A DNA stretch of 64,000 nucleotides from Ruminococcus sp. Phil15. GTDB lineage: Bacteria; Bacillota; Clostridia; Oscillospirales; Ruminococcaceae. The stretch spans positions 47,310 to 111,309 of the forward strand of contig MSHC01000011.1 in NCBI GenBank assembly GCA_001940995.1, written 5' to 3'. Below, one piece after another: positions 1 to 9,062 of this stretch. Both the position numbers and the translations under genes were made by a program. The stretch's first letter is position 1. Every line of letters starts with the position of its first letter. The notes under the pieces were generated by a model. It had not been told where the DNA came from. It did no database searches and saw only the letters and a program-made list of their open reading frames with translations.

Positions 1-94
1 TGCCCAGTCCCACCGCAGAGCCTGCCGCGGCGAGGATAAATCCTATTTTAGAGTTAAAGCCTGACCCCTTACGCACTGTTTTTTCGTCTTTCAT
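1..94 (-). CDS. Sodium-dependent (NSS/SNF family) transporter, N-terminus only, runs off the window
   Basis: Reverse-strand translation MKDEKTVRKGSGFNSKIGFILAAAGSAVGLG matches the NSS family TM1 signature (GFILAAAGSAVGLGN). Confidence 0.75.
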   Translation of the reverse strand, partial: MKDEKTVRKGSGFNSKIGFILAAAGSAVGLG

Positions 95-244
95 ATATAA
101 ATCTCCCCTTAATCTGCAAATAATACTTTTTTTATTATATCCCATATTCACCTGATTGTCAAATATGTGCCAAGAATTTTCGCCAAAAAGCTTGACAAAC
201 ATATATAAACGTGGTATAATTATAAAGCTTTAGCAAGAAGCTAT

Positions 245-337
245 GGAGAAGTCGCCTAGCCCGGTTTATGGCGCACGACTGGAACTCGTGTATGGGTTAA
301 TAGCTCATCGAGGGTTCGAATCCCTCCTTCTCCGCCA
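245..337 (+). tRNA. tRNA-Ser (anticodon GGA)
   Basis: Acceptor stem GGAGAAG/CTTCTCC, anticodon loop CTGGAAC, T-arm GGTTCGAATCC, encoded CCA, long variable arm. Confidence 0.93.
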
Positions 338-339
338 AA

Positions 340-382
340 TAAGAACGCTAATTTTGATACAAAGTCAGCGTTCTTTCTTTTT
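340..382 (+). terminator. Rho-independent terminator after tRNA-Ser
   Basis: AAGAACGCT ... AGCGTTCTT followed by TCTTTTT. Confidence 0.7.
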
Positions 383-514
383 GCTCGAAAAGCCTTATTC
401 TATGGGCTTTTTCAGACTTTTTACATATTTCAATAGCTGTATGAAGCCGTCACGAGAGCGTTTCGTGGCGGCTTTTTTGCGTTTTTCAAAGGAAAATGGT
501 GTGAAAGTCTAAAA

Positions 515-571
515 GTAATCGTTCAATTTTAGGGTATTCGTTCATTTTTAGGAGTAATCGTTCAAAGATAG
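515..571. repeat. Three imperfect ~19-bp tandem repeats
   Basis: GTAATCGTTCAATTTTAGG / GTATTCGTTCATTTTTAGG / GTAATCGTTCAAAGATAG in tandem. Confidence 0.65.
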
Positions 572-583
572 AAAACGGCAAAG

Positions 584-627
584 AAAAAGCACATTGCGCC
601 TCCCAAATCGGAGGTTCAATGTGCTTT
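584..627 (-). terminator. Strong hairpin terminator of the XRE gene
   Basis: AAAAGCACATTG..CCTCC..GGAGG..CAATGTGCTTTT palindrome. Confidence 0.8.
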
Positions 628-929
628 TACATCGTATTCATAAGGTCAAGCAGCAACCGTTTCTGTTCATCGGTTAAGGAACTCCATCTTGAAAACAACT
701 CTTGCTGTTCAGGCGTCAGTGCATTAGGCTCTTCACCTTCTGAGAAGAACTGCGCCAAGGTAATCCCGAAAGCCTTACAGACTGCTTCCAGCGTTGGCAG
801 GGTCGGTGCGTTATTTCTATTGAACATATTCGTAACCGTTGAATGAGAAAGGTTCGATTCCTTTGCCAATCGATAATCTGTCCATCCGCGCTCTTCCATT
901 AGTTCCTTGATTCTTTTTTGTGCGTTCAT
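627..929 (-). CDS. XRE/Cro-type helix-turn-helix regulator
   Basis: N-terminal HTH: RIKELMEERGWTDYRLAKESNLSHSTVTNMFNRNNAPTLPTLEAVCKAFGITLAQFF. Confidence 0.85.
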   Translation of the reverse strand: MNAQKRIKELMEERGWTDYRLAKESNLSHSTVTNMFNRNNAPTLPTLEAVCKAFGITLAQFFSEGEEPNALTPEQQELFSRWSSLTDEQKRLLLDLMNTM

Positions 930-1081
930 TCCATCACCTGCCCATCTGTAACTATTATAATCCCCGAAAAGGTGCTATAATAGTCACAATGGGTAGACAG
1001 CGAATGACCTAAAAAGGATATACTGAGTTTACCGTTTAGACATTGCGGTAATACTATTAAAAACGCAGGAGGACAAACACA

Positions 1082-1333
1082 ATGGAAAAACACGAAAACT
1101 TCTTTGAACGGTTAGCTCGTGAACGAAATATATCCGTAGAAGAAATGAAACAAATTATCTCCGTTCGGATTGAACAGGGTCTTCGTGATCCCGACCCTGA
1201 AAAACGAAAATCCTGGGAGGCTATTCCCTGTGAAGGAGATGTACCTACGCCGGAGGAATGGCTGAAGTATGCCGTGGAAAAATTGGAGGCGGACGGGAGA
1301 GATGATTTGTTGCGGTGGTATCCAAATTTATAA
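1082..1333 (+). CDS. Small protein resembling the Spo0A C-terminal-like proteins of clostridial mobile elements
   Basis: RBS AGGAGG upstream; ERNISVEEMKQIISVRIEQGLRDPDPEKRKSWEAIPCEGDVPTPEEW pattern. Confidence 0.6.
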   Translation: MEKHENFFERLARERNISVEEMKQIISVRIEQGLRDPDPEKRKSWEAIPCEGDVPTPEEWLKYAVEKLEADGRDDLLRWYPNL

Positions 1334-1371
1334 GCGTATTTTATTCTGAAACACACAATATGAACAAGAAT

Positions 1372-1397
1372 AAGCCGTCTGCGTTTGCAGACGGCTT
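1372..1397. terminator. Bidirectional terminator
   Basis: AAGCCGTCTGC GTTT GCAGACGGCTT. Confidence 0.8.
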
Positions 1398-1409
1398 TAT
1401 ACATATCGT

Positions 1410-2321
1410 CTATTCTGTTTCCTGCAATTTCTGCAAGAACTTCTGTGCCGGTTTAGAAAAGACCTGATATTTTTTCCAAATGATACCCATGTGTGCTTCA
1501 ATCTTTGGTTTAAGCGGTCTGAAACACAAGCTGCTATCTCCTGAAACATTCACAAGTTTATCAAAACATATTGCATATCCCAATCCCTCATCTACCATTA
1601 GCGAACCGTTAAAAAGCAGACTGTAAGTAGCTGCAATATTCAGCTTCTCCTGTTCTGTGTGGAAGAAATTTTTTAATTCTGAATTTTGAAATGCCTGCCT
1701 TGAAATGATAAGAGGCTTATCCATTAAATCCTCTGCCGTTATAAATTCTTTTTTTGCAAGTTCTGCGTCACGCCGCATTAAAACGCCCCAAGTATCTTTA
1801 TAGTCAATCGGTATTGAATCATACTTTGCAGTATCTATATTTCCGAAAACGATTCCAAAGTCAATAGAGCCACGGTCAATGGCTTCTGTAATCATCTCTT
1901 TATCGCCGCTTATAATGTGAAAATGCACAAGAGGATAGTCCTGTTGTATAGCGTTCATGGCTTTTATCAGGAAACGGTTTCCGTCGGTTTCACCTGCACC
2001 GATTGTTATATTTCCGGCAAGAGCATCGTCCGATGAAGTAATTTCATCCTCTGTTTTTTTGACAAGCTCTGTAATTTCTTCCGCACGCTTGCGCAGGATC
2101 ATACCCTCTTCGGTAAGGGTTATTTTTCTGTTACCTCTAATGAATAGCTGCTTACCGAGTTCATCCTCCAAATCTTTTAGCTGGCGGGACAAGGTAGGCT
2201 GTGAAAGGTGCAAAAATTCTGCTGCACCTGAAATGTTTTCTTCTCTTGCAACAGCCAAAAAATACTGTAATACTCTCAATTCCATAAGAACATCCTCCTT
2301 TGCTTGCGTATAGTGTAGCAC
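1410..2321 (-). CDS. LysR family transcriptional regulator
   Basis: N-terminal MELRVLQYFLAVAREENISGAAEFLHLSQPTLSRQLKDLEDELGKQLFIR HTH plus substrate-binding domain; divergent to the operon at 2437. Likely start is the MELRV Met. Confidence 0.92.
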   Translation of the reverse strand: MLHYTQAKEDVLMELRVLQYFLAVAREENISGAAEFLHLSQPTLSRQLKDLEDELGKQLFIRGNRKITLTEEGMILRKRAEEITELVKKTEDEITSSDDALAGNITIGAGETDGNRFLIKAMNAIQQDYPLVHFHIISGDKEMITEAIDRGSIDFGIVFGNIDTAKYDSIPIDYKDTWGVLMRRDAELAKKEFITAEDLMDKPLIISRQAFQNSELKNFFHTEQEKLNIAATYSLLFNGSLMVDEGLGYAICFDKLVNVSGDSSLCFRPLKPKIEAHMGIIWKKYQVFSKPAQKFLQKLQETE

Positions 2322-2350
2322 ATTTTACTATGCCTGTCAACTATATGAAT

Positions 2351-2396
2351 GTATTTGATATAAGTATTTGCTATTTTAGATGACCACAGATATAAT
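2351..2396 (+). promoter_or_regulatory. Promoter with candidate LysR operator (copy 1)
   Basis: GTATTTGATATAAGTATTTGCTAT (2351-2374) overlapping TTGCTA-N17-TATAAT (2368-2396); identical 24-mer and spacing at 8060. Confidence 0.75.
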
Positions 2397-2436
2397 AAAA
2401 TTAACAGAAAAGCACTTAGCGTAAGGAGCGTTCACG

Positions 2437-3555
2437 ATGAAAAAGAAATTAACGATTTTACTGGCGGCGTTATTTTTGATAACAGCCTTTGCCGGTTGCA
2501 GCAGTAAAAATGAAGAAATACCGTCTACCCACAATGGCAATCATGTGACATCCAACACACAAGGAGAGGAACAAACAAATGATATTGTTTTATCGGAAGA
2601 AATTACCGAATTGACAGGCGGCTTGTCTGCTGTCAGATATACCGGGGATTACGGATTCGATGAGTTTTTGGCAAGGGGCGGCGCTTCATCGGACGCCGAG
2701 GTAGTTTCATTCTTAATGGAAAGCGGAGCAGCGGATTTGGGAAATCTTCTGTTCGGCGGCAATCCCTTTGGGTGCAGCACAATATCCGTTAAAAATGCAG
2801 ACGGCGATTCGCTGTTTGGTAGGAATTTTGACTGGAACACCTGCAATGCGATGGTGATACAAAGTCAGCCGGAGAATGGCTATCATTCCATATCCACAGT
2901 CAATACGGATTTCATAAGCATGAGTGGGATCAGCCTTTCAGCATTACCCGATGAGATACAGACGCTTGCCGGACTTTATGCACCCCTTGACGGACTGAAT
3001 GAAATGGGGCTTGCCGTTTCCGTCAATATGATTCAGGACAACGCAACCATTGAACAGAATACGGATAAGCCGGACATTACAACAACTACCGCTATTCGCT
3101 TGCTGCTTGATAAAGCCGCCAATGTAGAGGAAGCAATCGAACTGCTTGGCAGTTACGATATGCACGCTTCTTTTGGATATATGGTTCATTTTGCAATCGC
3201 TGACCGAACCGGCAACAGCGTGGTTGTGGAATATGTGAACAATGAAATGATTGTTACCAAAACCCCGGCAGTTACTAATTTCTATTTGGCAGAGGGTGAA
3301 AAGAACGGAATTGGTACACAGCAATCCCACGAGCGTTATGAAATTTTGATGAACCGCCTTAAAGATTCCGAAACAATGGAGATGAATGATGTTCGGGACG
3401 CTCTCGACAGCGTAAGCAAGGACAATTTCGGAGAATTTGAGTCTACGGAATGGAGCATTGTAATGAACCAAAATACCGGTGAAGTTCGGTACTATCACCG
3501 TGAAGATTATAACACCGCTTATACTTTTACGGTTACAGGAGGACAGGAATCATGA
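2437..3555 (+). CDS. Lipoprotein, choloylglycine hydrolase/penicillin-acylase-like (linear amide C-N hydrolase, Ntn) protein
   Basis: Lipobox TAFAGC; PFGCSTISVKNADGDSLFGRNFDW Ntn Cys and GRNFDW motif. Confidence 0.82.
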   Translation: MKKKLTILLAALFLITAFAGCSSKNEEIPSTHNGNHVTSNTQGEEQTNDIVLSEEITELTGGLSAVRYTGDYGFDEFLARGGASSDAEVVSFLMESGAADLGNLLFGGNPFGCSTISVKNADGDSLFGRNFDWNTCNAMVIQSQPENGYHSISTVNTDFISMSGISLSALPDEIQTLAGLYAPLDGLNEMGLAVSVNMIQDNATIEQNTDKPDITTTTAIRLLLDKAANVEEAIELLGSYDMHASFGYMVHFAIADRTGNSVVVEYVNNEMIVTKTPAVTNFYLAEGEKNGIGTQQSHERYEILMNRLKDSETMEMNDVRDALDSVSKDNFGEFESTEWSIVMNQNTGEVRYYHREDYNTAYTFTVTGGQES

Positions 3556-4910
3556 ACTATATAAAAACATTATTTGATTTATGGCAGCTCAAAAGGAATG
3601 AGAAAAAAACTGCCGAAGAAATCTCGTCTTTGCAGACAAAAAAGCTGAAACGGCTGCTGCATTATGCGTATGAACATTCGACCTATTATCGAAACAGCTT
3701 TGAGCGTGCAGGCATTACGGCTGATATGATAGACAGCACCCCTCTTTCCGCTTTTCCCGTAATGGATAAGTCGGTGCTAATGTCACAGTTTGAAGAAATC
3801 ATTACTGTACCAAATCTTACACAAGAGGAAATCCGCAGTTTTGACGAAAAGGAAACCATCGATAAAAAACTGTTTCAGGACAAATATCATATTGTTCATT
3901 CCTCCGGCAGCACAGGAACGCCGAAATACTTTGTCTATGATGAAAGCGCCTGGAACAGTATGCTGCTCGGCATTGTACGGGGAGCGCTTTGGAATATGAC
4001 AATGCCGGAAATTATCAGATTCCTGATACATGGCCCCCGGATCGTTTACATAGCGGCAACCGACGGGCGTTACGGCGGCTCTATGGCAGTAGGCGACGGT
4101 GTAAACGGTGTGGGTGCAAAGCAAATATATTTAGACATTAACACGCCGCTTGATGAATGGATAAATACCATAAAAGAGTTTAAGCCGAATATGATTATCG
4201 GTTATCCGTCAGCCGTTAAAATTCTTGCGGAGCTTGTGGAAAAAGGCGATTTAGATTTGAAGGTCCTGCGTATCGTCACCTGCGGCGAACCGCTTGGGGC
4301 GAGCTTACGCAAATATTTAGAAAGCGTTTTCGGTTCAGATGTTATCAATTTTTACGGTGCAAGCGAATCGCTGTCGCTTGGTGTTGAGAGTAATCCAAAG
4401 GAAGGTATGCTGCTGTTTGATGATATGAATATTATTGAAATTCAAAACGGCGAGATGTACCTGACCTGTCTTTACAATTTTGTTCAGCCCCTTATTCGTT
4501 ACCGTCTGTCCGATCAGCTCACGCTGAAAGTGCCAACCGCCGAAAGCCGTTATCCGTTTACCCGTGCTGTCGGACTACTGGGCAGAAATGAGGATATTCT
4601 ATGGTTTCAGGACGGGAATGGAAAACAGGAATTTCTGCATCCGCTGGCTGTGGAGGGCTTCTGCATAGAGGGACTTCGTGATTATCAGTTCCGACAAATA
4701 TCCCCTGATACCTTTGAAATGCTGGCAGAGGTATCGGACAGCACCTTGCAGAAAACCGTAGAGAGCGAAGTGCTGCGGCAGATGAGAGATATTTTAAGAG
4801 GAAAAGACCTTAATTATGTGCAGTTCTATGTGAAATTCGTTCCTGAAATCCTGCCCGATCCGGGAACAGGCAAAAAGCGATTGATACTTACAGATATGGA
4901 GGCGGCATGA
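3552..4910 (+). CDS. ANL-superfamily (PaaK/CapK-like) adenylate-forming ligase
   Basis: P-loop-like HSSGSTGTPKYF, YGASESL; ATGA overlap with the preceding gene. Confidence 0.82.
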   Translation: MNYIKTLFDLWQLKRNEKKTAEEISSLQTKKLKRLLHYAYEHSTYYRNSFERAGITADMIDSTPLSAFPVMDKSVLMSQFEEIITVPNLTQEEIRSFDEKETIDKKLFQDKYHIVHSSGSTGTPKYFVYDESAWNSMLLGIVRGALWNMTMPEIIRFLIHGPRIVYIAATDGRYGGSMAVGDGVNGVGAKQIYLDINTPLDEWINTIKEFKPNMIIGYPSAVKILAELVEKGDLDLKVLRIVTCGEPLGASLRKYLESVFGSDVINFYGASESLSLGVESNPKEGMLLFDDMNIIEIQNGEMYLTCLYNFVQPLIRYRLSDQLTLKVPTAESRYPFTRAVGLLGRNEDILWFQDGNGKQEFLHPLAVEGFCIEGLRDYQFRQISPDTFEMLAEVSDSTLQKTVESEVLRQMRDILRGKDLNYVQFYVKFVPEILPDPGTGKKRLILTDMEAA

Positions 4911-5671
4911 TGAAGAACACAATACTCTGCGGAAAAGATATTCATAAAACTTTTACGCAAAGCGGTGAAGAAACACAAATACTTTTAGGTATTGATGTGG
5001 ATATTTACGAGGGCGACTTTACGGTAGTTATGGGATCGTCGGGAGCAGGAAAATCCACCCTGCTCTATGCGTTAAGCGGCATGGACACCATTACCGGAGG
5101 AAGCGTTACATTCAAGGGACAGGAAATCAGCAAACTTTCCGAAAAGAAAATGGCACAGCTTCGGGCAAATGAGTTTGGCTTTGTTTTTCAGCAAACGCAC
5201 CTTGTCAGCAATCTAACCCTGTTTGAAAATGTTGCGGTAGCCGGATTTGCGGCAAAAGCAGGCAACGCCAAAGAAATTCGGGAAAAAACTGATATGCTGC
5301 TTCTTAAAATGCACGCCGAGAACGCCAAAGACCGCCTGCCATCGCAGGTGTCGGGCGGTGAAGCGCAAAGAGCCGCCATTGCAAGGGCTATGATCGGAAA
5401 TCCCGGTCTGCTCTTTGCGGACGAGCCTACCGGCGCACTCAACAAGGCAAACAGCGAAGAAGTGATGAATCTTTTAACGGAGCTGAATCACGACGGACAA
5501 AGTATTTTAATGGTAACACACGATGTCCGGGCTGCTATGCATGGAAACCGTATTTTATATTTGGAGGACGGCAAAATTCTGGACGAACTGAATCTGCCGC
5601 CCTACGGAAACGATGACCTGAAAGCAAGAGAAAACAATGTTTTGAGCTGGCTTTCCTCTTTGGGGTGGTAA
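4907..5671 (+). CDS. ABC transporter ATP-binding protein (MacB/LolD type)
   Basis: Walker A GSSGAGKST, signature VSGGEAQRAAIARA, Walker B LLFADEPTGAL. Confidence 0.93.
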   Translation: MMKNTILCGKDIHKTFTQSGEETQILLGIDVDIYEGDFTVVMGSSGAGKSTLLYALSGMDTITGGSVTFKGQEISKLSEKKMAQLRANEFGFVFQQTHLVSNLTLFENVAVAGFAAKAGNAKEIREKTDMLLLKMHAENAKDRLPSQVSGGEAQRAAIARAMIGNPGLLFADEPTGALNKANSEEVMNLLTELNHDGQSILMVTHDVRAAMHGNRILYLEDGKILDELNLPPYGNDDLKARENNVLSWLSSLGW

Positions 5672-5687
5672 GAAAAGGAGGCCCAAT

Positions 5688-8036
5688 ATGGAAAACAAGA
5701 TTTTATTAAAAGCAAACTTAAAGCGGCATAAGGGTGCACTTTTCGGAATCTTTATTCTCACCCTGCTTGTAGCGGCTGCTCTTGGAACGGTGCTTACGGT
5801 ATGGACTAATTCTGAAAACTATATCGGGAGCGAACTTGACAGATCGGGCTATGGCGAGCTGACCGCTTGGGTAGAAAATTTATCTGATTGGGCAGGGCTT
5901 AAAAACAGTATAGAGGCTTTGGATGAAATAGGGCGTGTGGAAACACAGAGCCTTATCTATTCAAACTACACTGCAAACGAAATGGAATCCGACAGCGAGG
6001 GACAGCTAATCACCTACATTCCGACAGAAAACCGTTATCGTTTCTTTGGCGATGATTTATCAGGGTACACACAGCCTCCTGAATCCATACTGCCGGGTGA
6101 GGTGTATGTATCGCCGTCAATGGTATCTATGTTTGGCATTAAGCTCGGTGATGAAATTACCTTTCCCATTGCAAGAGCTGGAAAAAATCTTACTCTTACT
6201 GTAAAGGGCTTTTATGAAGATGTTTATATGGGAAGCTCTATGATCGGTATGAAAGGATTTCTTATCAGCGAAGCAGACCGTGCTACCGCATTAGATCTTA
6301 TTCACAATGCTGGAATTGACGCTCTTTCCCGTGACGGAGCAATGCTCCATATCTTCCCTGCTAAAGAAAGCGGGTTGACTGTTTCAGAACTGAACAGCCT
6401 TTTGAATGAACAAACCGCACTTGCCGAATACACAGAATCCGTCCATAGTAAGGACGCCATAGCAGGCTTTATGCTGATTCTGCAAAATGCGTTTAGCGGA
6501 ATACTTCTTGCATTTGTCCTCGTATTGCTGTTTGTCGTTTTGATTGTTTTAAGCCACAGTATCAGCAGCACAATCGCTTCTGACTTTGTGAATATGGGGA
6601 TTTTGAAAACCGTAGGACTTGATAGCGGCAGGCTTCGTCTGTTACAGCTTTTGCAGTATGGTATTCCTGCTTCTGTGGGACTTATAATTGGCTTTTGGCT
6701 CTCCGTTCCTCTCGAAAGTATGGTTATAAATGCTACGCTGACAACAACGGGTGTATTGATTCCCGCAACGCCGTCACTCCTGTTTATGGCAACCGCATTT
6801 ATTTCAATTTTGCTTTTACTTGCTCTGTTCATTTTTATCAGAACCCGCAAGATCGGCAAAATTACGCCGATGAAAGCGATTCGGGGTGAAACGGACGGCA
6901 CAGTTACAAAGATTACGAAACCTGCGGCATTTGGCAGCAATATTCATTTCCGCCTTGCATTCCGTCAGTTGTTGAGTGGAAAAAGCAGATATATCGGAGC
7001 GTTTGTTGTAGCTCTCCTATTGGTGTTCTTTGCTTCTCTCGTGGGACGGATGGATTCTTGGCTCGGCCCGGACGGAAAAGGCATGATGGACGCTTTCAAC
7101 CCCGCAGACCACGACATCGGCGTTCAGTCTTTCGGTGAGCTGACACAGGAAGAATTTGAAAAGACCATTTTGCAATATACCGACATTACAGATACCTATG
7201 TGCTGGCAATGCCCACCGCTTCGCTGAACGGAATCTCCTACACGGCAAATGTCATTGACCAGCCGGAGCGTTTCCACATTTTAGAGGGACGCACCTGTAC
7301 GGCAGATAACGAAATCGTAATAACAGAATTTATTGCCGCTAATTTCGGTATTACTGTCGGTGATACCGTGACGGTCAGAGGTGACAGCGGAAGCGGTGAA
7401 TATATCGTTTCCGGCATTTATTCCTGTGCGAACGATATGGGTGATAATTTTGGTATGAATCGTGAGGGGTATCTTAAAATCGGTCGAGATCATCCGAACC
7501 TTTGGTGCTGGCATTATTTCCTTGCAGACAGTTCACAAAAAGGCGCTATCACCGAGGCTTTGGAATCCGCATACGGCGGTGATATTCATGTTCACGAAAA
7601 TACTTGGCCGGGACTTTTCGGAATTATCTCGGCTATGCAGGCTCTCCTTGTGCTGATGTACGCATTGGTAATCGTCTTTATCCTGATTGTGACAGTTATG
7701 ACAGGCAGTAAAATCCTTTTAGCAGAGCAGAAAGATTTAGGGATTTATAAAGCGATAGGCTTTTCATCATCAAATTTGCGATTGACCTTTGCCCTGCGTT
7801 TCGCTATAGTTGCCGTTCTTGGTGGACTTGTCGGTACGCTTCTGGCGGCAGTCATAACAGACAGAATTGTATCTTCCGTGATGAAGCTGGCAGGTATCAG
7901 CAATTTTGTATCACATCCGAATTTTATAGGCGTGGTTTTGCCTATGGCTGTTGTAACGCTTTTCTTTGCTGCTTTTGCCGGGTTTGTTTCAGGAAAAATA
8001 AGAAAAGTACCGCTTACTGTGTTAGTAGCTGATTAA
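5688..8036 (+). CDS. FtsX-like ABC transporter permease
   Basis: Two FtsX-like TM modules with extracytoplasmic domains; adjacent to the cognate ATPase. Confidence 0.9.
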   Translation: MENKILLKANLKRHKGALFGIFILTLLVAAALGTVLTVWTNSENYIGSELDRSGYGELTAWVENLSDWAGLKNSIEALDEIGRVETQSLIYSNYTANEMESDSEGQLITYIPTENRYRFFGDDLSGYTQPPESILPGEVYVSPSMVSMFGIKLGDEITFPIARAGKNLTLTVKGFYEDVYMGSSMIGMKGFLISEADRATALDLIHNAGIDALSRDGAMLHIFPAKESGLTVSELNSLLNEQTALAEYTESVHSKDAIAGFMLILQNAFSGILLAFVLVLLFVVLIVLSHSISSTIASDFVNMGILKTVGLDSGRLRLLQLLQYGIPASVGLIIGFWLSVPLESMVINATLTTTGVLIPATPSLLFMATAFISILLLLALFIFIRTRKIGKITPMKAIRGETDGTVTKITKPAAFGSNIHFRLAFRQLLSGKSRYIGAFVVALLLVFFASLVGRMDSWLGPDGKGMMDAFNPADHDIGVQSFGELTQEEFEKTILQYTDITDTYVLAMPTASLNGISYTANVIDQPERFHILEGRTCTADNEIVITEFIAANFGITVGDTVTVRGDSGSGEYIVSGIYSCANDMGDNFGMNREGYLKIGRDHPNLWCWHYFLADSSQKGAITEALESAYGGDIHVHENTWPGLFGIISAMQALLVLMYALVIVFILIVTVMTGSKILLAEQKDLGIYKAIGFSSSNLRLTFALRFAIVAVLGGLVGTLLAAVITDRIVSSVMKLAGISNFVSHPNFIGVVLPMAVVTLFFAAFAGFVSGKIRKVPLTVLVAD

Positions 8037-8059
8037 ATATGCTTGTTGGTTATATCCAA

Positions 8060-8105
8060 GTATTTGATATAAGTATTTGCTATATTCAAGGAACGGACTT
8101 ATAAT
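8060..8105 (+). promoter_or_regulatory. Promoter with candidate LysR operator (copy 2)
   Basis: GTATTTGATATAAGTATTTGCTAT (8060-8083) with TTGCTA-N17-TATAAT (8077-8105). Confidence 0.75.
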
Positions 8106-8169
8106 AATAACAGAACAACAAACTTAAACAATTTATTTGTGCCGCTTTCGGCACAGGAAAGGAACTCTT

Positions 8170-8778
8170 ATGAAAAAGTTTACATTGAAAGGTATTTCAT
8201 TTGCCCTTGTGCTTGTACTTGTTATCGGCGTATTTGCAGGCTGCGGTAATCAGTCTGAAAACAATAATGGGAATGAAAGCCGCCCGTCGAATAATTCCGG
8301 CGTGGTAAGCAATAATTCCCAAAGTCCTGCTCCTGACAGCAACGATGAATCCGAGAGCGGAACACCTGCTACGGAATTAGTTGTTCAGTTCGGTGACAAC
8401 GGCGATCCCTTTATCATGCACCTGTATGATAACGATACTGCCAAAGCAATCGCCCGCCATGTAGGAACAGCGGATTGGAGATTGCCGATTTATAACTATG
8501 AGGGCTACGAAAATTGGGAAGTTATGCAGTATTACGATATTCCCAGCCGTTATGAAATCCCGTCAAATCCCGAAACCGTTACCGAGGAAGCTGCCGGAAC
8601 CGTCTATTATTCCGAGCCGAACCGTATCGTTCTTTTCTACGGTGACGGAGAAGTAACGGGCGAATATACCCCGGTCGGATATTTCGACAATACCGAGGAA
8701 TTTCGCAGTGCAGTTGAAAACAATCCTGTTTTGGAGGGTTGGGGCAATAAAATTGTTCATATCAGCGACGGAGAGTAA
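8170..8778 (+). CDS. Lipoprotein with cyclophilin-like domain
   Basis: Start at MKKFTLKG (track ORF begins 8137); lipobox GVFAGC; LPIYNYEGYENWEVMQYYDIP...GTVYYSEPNRIVLFYGD. Confidence 0.75.
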   Translation: MKKFTLKGISFALVLVLVIGVFAGCGNQSENNNGNESRPSNNSGVVSNNSQSPAPDSNDESESGTPATELVVQFGDNGDPFIMHLYDNDTAKAIARHVGTADWRLPIYNYEGYENWEVMQYYDIPSRYEIPSNPETVTEEAAGTVYYSEPNRIVLFYGDGEVTGEYTPVGYFDNTEEFRSAVENNPVLEGWGNKIVHISDGE

Positions 8779-8804
8779 ACCCCATATTAGAAAAGAGGAT
8801 CATC

Positions 8805-9035
8805 ATGCGTAAAAATCAATCTCGTGAAGCTATCATTCAAAATTTGAAAGACGCGGGCTGTGATTCCGAAACCATTGAAAAATTTATGGCAGACCTGCAA
8901 AAAGGGAAAGAAGCAAATGGTCTGAAGCGGTTGGCCGCTCACAGAAAAAACCTGCTTGATTCTCTGCACCGGGAACAAAAATGTATCGACTGCCTTGATT
9001 ACCTTGTCTATCAAATGAAAGAGGCAAACAAATAA
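8805..9035 (+). CDS. Small conserved-looking helical protein of unknown function
   Basis: Good RBS, in-operon, KNQSREAIIQNLKDAGCDSETIEKFMADLQKGK... Confidence 0.65.
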   Translation: MRKNQSREAIIQNLKDAGCDSETIEKFMADLQKGKEANGLKRLAAHRKNLLDSLHREQKCIDCLDYLVYQMKEANK

Positions 9036-9062
9036 AATATCATCCGAAAGGAGTACATAGAC

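Noticed and set aside
243-512. 89-aa ORF over the tRNA-Ser
   Set aside because: Translates a tRNA and its terminator; no RBS
2944-3498. 184-aa minus-strand ORF
   Set aside because: Antisense to the Ntn hydrolase; Cys/His-rich mirror composition
6302-6940. 212-aa minus-strand ORF
   Set aside because: Antisense to the ABC permease TM region; compositional artefact
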